Source: Dactylorhiza incarnata (taxonomy: Eukaryota > Streptophyta > Magnoliopsida > Asparagales > Orchidaceae). From it: 64,000 nucleotides of DNA. The stretch is taken from positions 3,658,001-3,722,000 of the forward strand of contig JAWHQI010000276.1 in NCBI GenBank assembly GCA_033032865.1, in the 5' to 3' direction. Below the pieces are notes generated by a model that saw only the letters and a list, made by a program, of their open reading frames with translations, did no database searches and had not been told where the DNA came from. The position numbers and the translations under genes are program-made. This document shows, one piece after another, positions 57,145 to 64,000 of the stretch. Position 1 is the stretch's first letter, and each line of letters opens with the position of its first letter.

Positions 57145-57709
57145 GTATTTTCATTCATATACATTTCACTTTGTATTGATAGGAAAATCATCTCCTTGTG
57201 CTTGACGTCTAAGTCCTTGCGTGGCTTAGGGGAAAATCGCTTCCTTGTGCGGAGCGTCCAAGTCCTTGTGTGGCTTGGTAGGAAATCGTGGCCTTATGTG
57301 CTACGTAAAGATCTTGGGAAGATCTAGAGGATAGACTTGGGCTTGGTCTAGGGAGAGACAAGTGATAGCCTTCCGATCCTTGGGAGAAGGATTGGTAAAC
57401 ACAAATTGTAAAAGGTTGATTATCATATTTGTGCATTGATCTTAAGCATTGTTAAGATCATATTATTTGTATGTGAATTTCATGATTATAAAATTATGAC
57501 TTTTTCTTTAATTGCAAATATGGTTGCTTAATCTTTAACTTAGAAATTTGTGTTTGAATTAATTTAAAAATTACATTGGTTTGAAATTTTTATAAGTAAT
57601 TTTTAGAAAAGTAAAATTTGTTTTAAAATTCTTAAGTAAAAATCGTATTTTTTAAAAGGCCCTTATTCACCCCCCCCCCCCCCCTCTAAGGGCGCCACAA
57701 GATCCAACA
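57145..57709 (+). repeat. 5'-truncated LTR (R-U5 part)
   Basis: The end CCCCTCTAAGGGCGCC…GATCCAACA matches the LTR end of the left copia element. Two copies of a CTAAGTCCTTGCGTGGCTTA-like unit occur near 57208 and 57265. A 15-base poly-C run lies at 57670-57684. No TGTTGGA start and no TATA box are present. Confidence 0.7.
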
Positions 57710-57711
57710 CG

Positions 57712-57723
57712 TGGTATCAGAGC
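57712..57723 (+). other. Primer-binding site (tRNA-iMet type)
   Basis: TGGTATCAGAGC two bases after the LTR end. It fixes plus orientation. Confidence 0.9.
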
Positions 57724-57758
57724 GAGGTTATTCCAAATCGGCTTAACAACCAGGAATA

Positions 57759-59334
57759 ATGGCGTCTCTTGATCATGATCTCGCTTCTACTAGTGGGGAA
57801 AATTTTAATATAAATGAAAAAGTATTATCACCACCTTTATTTATGGGTAAAAATTTGAAAGGGTAGAAAATATTAATGAAAAATTTTCTTAAGGCCTTAG
57901 ATGAAAAAGTTTGGAATATTACTATTGAAAAGCCATCTAGCGTACTAACTAGAAACGAAATTGTTTTAAACGCAAAATCTATGAATAGTCTATTCTGTGC
58001 GTTAGACCAAAATATTCTCAAACTTATTTATACTTTGTCTACCGCTTATGAGATTTGGATGTTTCTTGAAAGAACTTATGATTCTCCTTCTGCGGGTATC
58101 AAACAATCACAAGAACCGGAGAATATGCAAGCTTGCAAAAGCCTTCAAGAATGCTCCTCTCATGACGAATCAATGGAGCACACATCAAATGGAAAAGAAG
58201 AAGAAGTACTGTCTTCGGAAGAGGAGTGCCAAAAAGATGTGAAAGGAACTTTATGTTCAAACCTTGCCTCTCCCGATAGCAATGTAAGTAAATCAAATTC
58301 TTCTATCTTTGTGACTAATTCTATTTCCACATTACATATGCAACAAGTTGCTAAACGTAAAATTAAGAAATTGAAACTTACAAATGATAAATTACGTTTA
58401 GAAAATAAAAGGTTAAAAGCTAATGTTAATGTACAATTTAATTATGATGTGGCTTCTCCATCTTTCTCTTTAGTTGAAATTCCTACTCCTTGTTTAGATT
58501 GCAACTTATTAAAAGAACAATTCAAGGAAATTGAAAAAGGGCTCTTAGTTTCTAAAAAGCATAATGAAAATTTGATATTTGAAAATGATGCTTTAACTTG
58601 TAAGTTAAGACAATTAAAATCTTTTGTTCAAAAAGTTCTAATTACTTGTAATGACTTTCATCATAAGATTTTAAATAACAAAGATAAATTAACTTACAAA
58701 ATCATTTCTAAAAGGGATCATTTTCATACATCAACTCAAAAGGAGTTTAGTTTCAAAAAGAATTATGACCCTCATAAAATTCATAAGAGTCACTATTATA
58801 AGTCTCAATATATTTTCAATCATGACTCAAATTTAAAAACTCCTTTTCATGAAAATCAAACTTTAAAATATTTTCCTTCATATTATAAGAGTATGTCTAT
58901 AAGAAAGAGTGGAAATGAAAATCATCAAATTAAGAATCAATCATTTAAAAATTTATTGTAACCCACTCTTTCAACATTCAATTCTAAAGAAAGACAATCA
59001 CTCTTATAAATTTTCAAAGAATCCATATAATAAAATTAATTATGATTATCAACATCAATCTATTTTGAAAAATAATTTGAATAAGCATAAATCTCAAATG
59101 AATTATTTTTCAAACAAATACAATCATATAAAGATGTCACATAATCATAATATGAATTTTAAAGATAAACAACCAAGGTATGAATGGAGACCCTTAAAGA
59201 AAAATGACACATCAACTTTAATAGAAAGGGCTCATATATCCTTGTCTCCTAAAAGATCATCATGTCGTATTTGGGTACCCAAAGGAATCATCCCTCATAA
59301 TCCCCTTTGGATACCTAAATCTCTTATTCATTAG
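57759..59334 (+). pseudogene. Copia gag-like protein with coiled-coil tail (one stop, one frameshift)
   Basis: ATG at 57759 (MASLDHDLAST). TAG at 57864-57866 replaces a Trp found in the left copy (KGWKIL). The same frame then runs from 57867 to 58961; a frameshift near 58950 leads to the C-terminal part ending at 59334. Only the first about 95 residues resemble copia Gag. After AYEIW the sequence moves directly to a Glu/Lys/Asn-rich region (SSEEECQKDVKG, KRKIKKLKLTNDKLRLENKR), probably coiled coil. The C-terminus PKGIIPHNPLWIPKSL resembles the WVPKG end of other Sirevirus Gags. No zinc knuckle. Confidence 0.75.
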
Positions 59335-62300
59335 TATCCTATCATTTGCATGAAGTAGAAATAATTAAAAATGAAATATCAATTCTTTACTTCATGATGT
59401 GCTTTATTCCTTTTTTCTTTTGTTTGTTTTGTATTTTTTTTCAAAATGATTATGGTCACTTTATATTTCATAAGATATGACTTACTCAACTTAAACCAAA
59501 TGTTTTATCAAATCAAATTGAATTAAAATTGAACATAAAGTCATATGATCTTAAAAGTGACCTACCTTTCATCCTTTTAAAAAAAATTGCTTATATATAT
59601 CCTTTTTAAAATCCTTTACCCTTCAAATGTCTTGAATTAGCATTATCATTTGAATATTGAAATTATCTTCAAGACCAATGAAATTATTTTCTTTTTTTAA
59701 AAAAAGAAATAAATATATATGGATTTAAATGGTTTATTAAAGGGCTTAAGCTAAAAATTAAAATGCGCAACGTTTTAATAATCTTCTATTTTATTTGCTG
59801 CATATGATAGCCCTTATAATGAAGAATATTATCAAAAAAATTGAAAACAAAAATTCATCTAAACGCATGTTCAATCTTTCAAAAATGCGAGTTTACGATC
59901 AAAACTTCAAACATCTATATCTTTTGATCCGCTCGCCTGATTTTCACGTTTAATATATTTTCGGAAAGAGCACAAAAATCTCCATCCAACGGCAAACTAG
60001 GCTTGCTCATTTGAGTTCTTTTGGTGCTGTCAACTTGCCCAATTTCAACTCCGTTTTAAAAGCTATCTTAGTTTGCTTGATTTGGAAATTTATGTGTTTA
60101 TGGATTTTTCATCACATGATATCCTTAGTATAATTGTTTCATATATTAATTTAGATATTATGTGTGTGATGTGTGTCACCAATGTTTGCATGTAATTTAG
60201 ACCTTAGAATCATCTTGCATCATTAAGATCAAATCAAAAGATTAATAATTTCATTCTAGGTCTAAAGAAAATTAATTTGAAAACTTCTCATATTACATGC
60301 AACATTATCTCCATTAATCCTATGTAATAACATTGCATTCAAACTCATCATTCTAGCATTACTTCTTAGTTTATGCTTAAATTTATATGCTAGATATGAC
60401 ATGTACAATGTTATTAAAATATCATGATAACTTTGTGTTTTGAAATTATAATAGAATACTAAAATTCCAACAAACACATAGGTTATGGATTAATCATTAG
60501 AATAAATTATGAATATTGTATCATGAATCATATATTATCATGCAAAACCAAAGATCAATAAATTCATTTATTGAATGATATTTTATTTCAAAATTATATA
60601 TGTGTGATCTTTGTCTTTGATATGATAGCATGATCATCATTTTTTAGGCTTAAAAATCAAACAAGTTAATTCAAAAGAAAATCACTATATCACTATATCA
60701 TAAGTCTAGAAGGATTAGAATTCTCATACATCATGATGATCTAACATATATTCTATGCAAAAATTCTCTTTAATCATAAATCATAATTCATGTTCTATCA
60801 AGAAATATCTCAAATCGATAATAGGAATTATGAATCTTATGATAAAAATTATGAATAATGTTTTTCTTTACATTATTTGATGTATTGATTTGCTTTGCTA
60901 GTAATTGCATGTATCTCACATATATATATATATATTCTAGAATCAATTGTGTAATAATAAGAATAAATTAATATCATCACCTTATTCTAGATCTATAATT
61001 TGAAACTCTAGTTTGGAATACATGCAATATAAATGTTAATCTTATGACATGACATTAAACCCAAAACTCAACACAATAGCATTGTCACTTATTGAATATT
61101 AGTAATTGTGCTAATTATCTGATATCGTCATCTCATAATAGTAGAAAAACTATGCGGCTTTATATAACTCATCACATTAAACAAAACCCATAGTTTATAA
61201 ATCAACCCATAGTTTAAAAGCATAGGTTGTACAAAGATTATTCACCTATGACTTGATATCTCACAATAGCGGGGGCATAGGGTTGTATGCATTAGAGACC
61301 TAACCTCTAAGTCATGTCTAGTCCTTAACCGGGGAGGGTTCTAGTGGGGCCTTGCGAGGCACTGGGGGGAAAGAGTGCTAGGTTGAGTGTTCTCTAGTGT
61401 GTGCATATGGGACTAACACCCCAACCAACGGCATGTGTGCAGCTCCTCATGCCCATCCGTCACTTTGTATGGGGATAGGGTGTCGACATTTATTCGGGGT
61501 AGATTTTAATCTTAGGCCATACTTATTTTACTCTTTGCATGATCATTTTATTTACTTATCACTTAAATCATGCGTATTTTGGTTTATTTAATAAAAACAA
61601 AAATGTCCTCTTGTGTTTGCATAATCTATCTTTTTGGGCTTAAATGTTTTTGTAAAACACATGTATTTGAAAAAGCTATAGTTTTATGCAAATTTGAGCA
61701 ATCAAGACATCTCCATAAATTACAAAATTTTTGCATAGGACTACTCTAAGGACACTTAATAAATATCAAAAATCAGATTTTTAAAATTCTCAAAAAATCA
61801 AGTACTGTTTCCAGCGCTAGCGTTAGCGCCTGCGCTAGCGTGAGTGTTTGATTTTTCTGATTTTTAAAATTTCTAAAAATCTATAAAAATATTTTAGTTC
61901 ATATGTACTACTTAGTTTTTGTGTTTCTGACTTTTTGTTATTTTGTTTTTATTCATATTATGAAAAATCAAATAAAAAATTCGAAATTCAAAAATTACAA
62001 AAATATTTTTTTTGTGATTTTCTATTTTTTTTTAATTGATTTAAAAATGATAAAACAAAAAAACTGTATGATATTTATTGCCAATATCAAGCATGAATGA
62101 ATTCTATTATTTAGAATTTTTTACAATGTTAAAATTTATTCCTTCAAATTACTATGAACATTGTTTTGTTTATCATGCTTTGATATATCTATTTAAAGTG
62201 CATAAATTGTATTGAAAAATATGTGTAGAACCAAGCTTAGCATGCCTCTAAGTATGAGTAAATGTATTATGATTGATAATGATACCTTTCACTCACTTAT

Positions 62301-63237
62301 TTTGGTAATCAACATGTATGTTTAAATCTAAAAATGCTTGCTTGTGTATTGTATTTGTACAATGAATTAAATCTTGCATAAGTTTATTGCCTACACTACA
62401 TTTGAATTGCACTTGTGAAATTTAGAAAAGTGGTGAAGTTAAAAATTTTTGGTTTGCAAAACAAGTGTATTCGAAGAATGTTGTCTCACAAATGTTAAAA
62501 AAAAATTTATATATGTAGACAAATATAACTCCACCAAGCACTACTTGAACCTCCTGATAAGTCTTCATAAGCATTGTGAGGTTGAGCACCTTGGAAAGAA
62601 TAGTAAAGTGTCTTGTGCAACCCTTGATTAGTACACCACTTTTTATAAAATAGTGTGCATTAAAGTGTGTGAAAGTAAATATACTTGTGTTTTATTGTGC
62701 ACTTTACTCTGCATATGTCTTGTATTTTGTGTTTTAAATAAATTGTTAACATTGCCCAAAATACACTTATGTGCACATCATTATCTTTCATAACACTTCT
62801 TCTCATGAGTATTGGATTCTAATGCTTTATCTATACTACTCTTTATATAAGAAATGCACTAGATAACCTAGCATGATCTTTACAATGTTTTGGTATTTCT
62901 TGAACTTAAAATTAAGTAACATTGTAGTATATTTTCTTTTTGATGTGTTTATTTCATGCTTGGTATATTTATAAAAAAAACTTGAGATTTCAAAAAAGTT
63001 AAAACATCTTTACATTTTGCACTTAAACTCATATTTATAACACTGATTTTCATGCTTGCAATAAGATGTTTCTTATAATCTTCCGCTTGCTTACAACTCT
63101 TTTTTTTTTGAAATCTCTTATATACTATGCTTAAAATCTTTATCATTATCTATATTACAAAAGCTCGATCATGCTTTATCATTTATAAGAAATGCCTCCT
63201 TACTACCCTCACCTAAACCCTCTTTTGATTCTACCAA
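59335..63237. other. AT-rich non-coding interior
   Basis: About 3.9 kb with no pol remains that I can find. A short GC-richer island lies at 61265-61500. A palindromic GCGCTAGCG cluster lies at 61814-61842 and resembles the U3 words at 2103-2440. (TA)n at 60919-60936. It behaves like the filler of a large derivative whose pol has been lost. Confidence 0.5.
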
Positions 63238-63494
63238 AAGGGGAGATTAAATTGCATAAATCTAATATTTAGGGGGAGTGCATTATAATGATATTAAACT
63301 CAAAAAATGGGTATATTTGTAGGGGGAGTAATCATATAGGAGGTGCATACACTATCATATGCTCGATCATGAAAATCCTTCAATAAATGGTTCCTTACCT
63401 ATCTTAAAAGATATACACACATCCCTACCCACTTTTGTTAATAATAAAGGGGGAGAAGAAATTGAGAAATCTAGTAAAATAGATATTTAGGGGG
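63238..63494 (+). other. Cluster of polypurine tracts
   Basis: GGGGAGATT, AGGGGGAGTG, AGGGGGAGTA and AAGGGGGAGAAG occur at about 63238, 63271, 63321 and 63446, then AGGGGGTGT at 63489. Repeated tracts upstream of the 3' LTR are a feature of Sireviruses. Which one marks the LTR start is unclear. Confidence 0.65.
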
Positions 63495-64000
63495 TGTACT
63501 TCATATACTCATAACTGAAGGTTTTCAAGTTTGAGGAGTGGAGCAAGTTTTCAGGAGAAAAAAAATTTTTGCTAAGTCAATTCGTCGAGATGTCTCGTGA
63601 AGTTCCGATGAATCTCGAAGAATCCAGACAAAAGCCAAATTTCTAGTTTAAAGAAGAAATTTCTGCGGCTAAGTCTATTCGTCGACTGTTCTCATGAACT
63701 CCCGACGAATATCGACGAACGCAGACAGAAGTCAAAAAGACAGACTTGTGCAGGAAAATGTACGGCTAAGTCAATTCGTCGAATGTTCTCGAGAACTCCC
63801 GACGAATTTCGACGAATGAAAACAGAAGACATTTTCAAGCTTTGTTCAGTATTTTTCAATGCCTAAGTCAATTCGTCGAATGTTCTCGAGAACTCCCGAC
63901 GAATTCTGACGAATGAAAACAGAAGACATATTTCAAGCTTTGTTCAGTATTTTTCAATGGCTAAGTCAATTCGTCGAATGTTCACGTAAAGTTTTGGTGA
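63487..64000 (+). repeat. U3 of the 3' LTR with 97-bp subrepeats (runs off window)
   Basis: GTACTTCATATACTCATAAC and following sequence match, on the reverse strand, the U3 of the LTR at 37301-38764. Subrepeats with TCAATTCGTCGA start at about 63571, 63668, 63765, 63862 and 63959, 97-98 bp apart. Each has converging CGACGAAT words. Confidence 0.8.

Larger units (their letters stand above)
57145..64000 (+). mobile_element. Gag-only copia derivative (same family as 1-2603), 5' LTR truncated
   Basis: A partial LTR (57145-57709) ends GATCCAACA, followed by the primer site and a gag-like frame (57759-59334), then 3.9 kb without coding sequence, a cluster of polypurine tracts and the start of a 3' LTR. 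No pol is present. It interrupts gag of the minus-strand Sirevirus at 57145. The U3 expected at the left end is missing. The element extends beyond the right edge. Confidence 0.7.

Noticed and set aside
59335..63237. Degenerate pol in the copia derivative
   Set aside because: No protease, integrase, RT or RNase H motif was found in any frame on inspection. A profile search could still find very decayed traces.
63571..64000. 97-bp repeats as a CRISPR or satellite array
   Set aside because: Continuous tandem units inside an LTR U3, with matching repeats in another LTR; no spacer structure.

Overview
The window looks like intergenic heterochromatin of a large flowering-plant genome. I recognise no host gene, rRNA, tRNA or CRISPR array. 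Nearly everything is LTR retrotransposon: Ty3/gypsy (Tat-type, Athila-type and a chromovirus derivative) and Ty1/copia of Sirevirus type. The lineages, the tRNA-iMet and GGCGCCGTTGCC-type primer-binding sites, TATA boxes in the LTRs and layered insertions all point to a plant. The species cannot be named from sequence alone.

Layout, left to right. (1) 1-2603: 5' part of a minus-strand copia element, with a gag-like reading frame, primer-binding site and 5' LTR, inserted into (2) 2604-11012: a decayed minus-strand Tat-type gypsy element with gag, protease, RT, two RNase H domains, integrase, a 98-bp tandem array, and an antisense ORF carrying an intron. Its 3' LTR lies outside the window. (3) 11013-34120: an older head-to-tail array of a chromovirus-derived, RT-less element in which neighbouring bodies share one LTR (body-LTR-body-LTR-body-LTR). 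The middle LTR is about 4.9 kb. (4) 13244-19878: a plus-strand non-autonomous gypsy-like element inside the first LTR of that array, with 5-bp target duplications GCCAT. It encodes a protein with two CCHC knuckles, broken by two stops. (5) 34121-37300: a plus-strand Sirevirus-like remnant with pol deleted and its third ORF retained. (6) 37301-57144: a minus-strand Sirevirus-like element (gag, pol, ORF3, 3' LTR) that landed in the remnant. (7) 39075-49616: a young, nearly intact Athila-type element inserted in ORF3 of element 6, with TAGGC target duplications and LTRs differing at about eight sites. (8) 57145 to the window end: a plus-strand gag-only copia derivative of the same family as element 1. 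It starts inside the gag of element 6, and its 3' LTR begins near the right edge.

Inferred order of events: chromovirus array first; then Tat and the non-autonomous gypsy into it; then the copia elements into Tat and into the Sirevirus remnant; Athila last. Only the Athila element keeps long open gag and pol frames, and even these are separated by an in-frame TGA. The points most worth a second look are the promoter-like sequence in front of the Sirevirus ORF3 in two diverged copies, the two-knuckle non-autonomous gypsy family, the shared-LTR array with LTRs longer than its body, the single-UGA gag/pol arrangement, and the recurring palindromic or TCGTCGA subrepeats in the U3 regions of unrelated LTR families.
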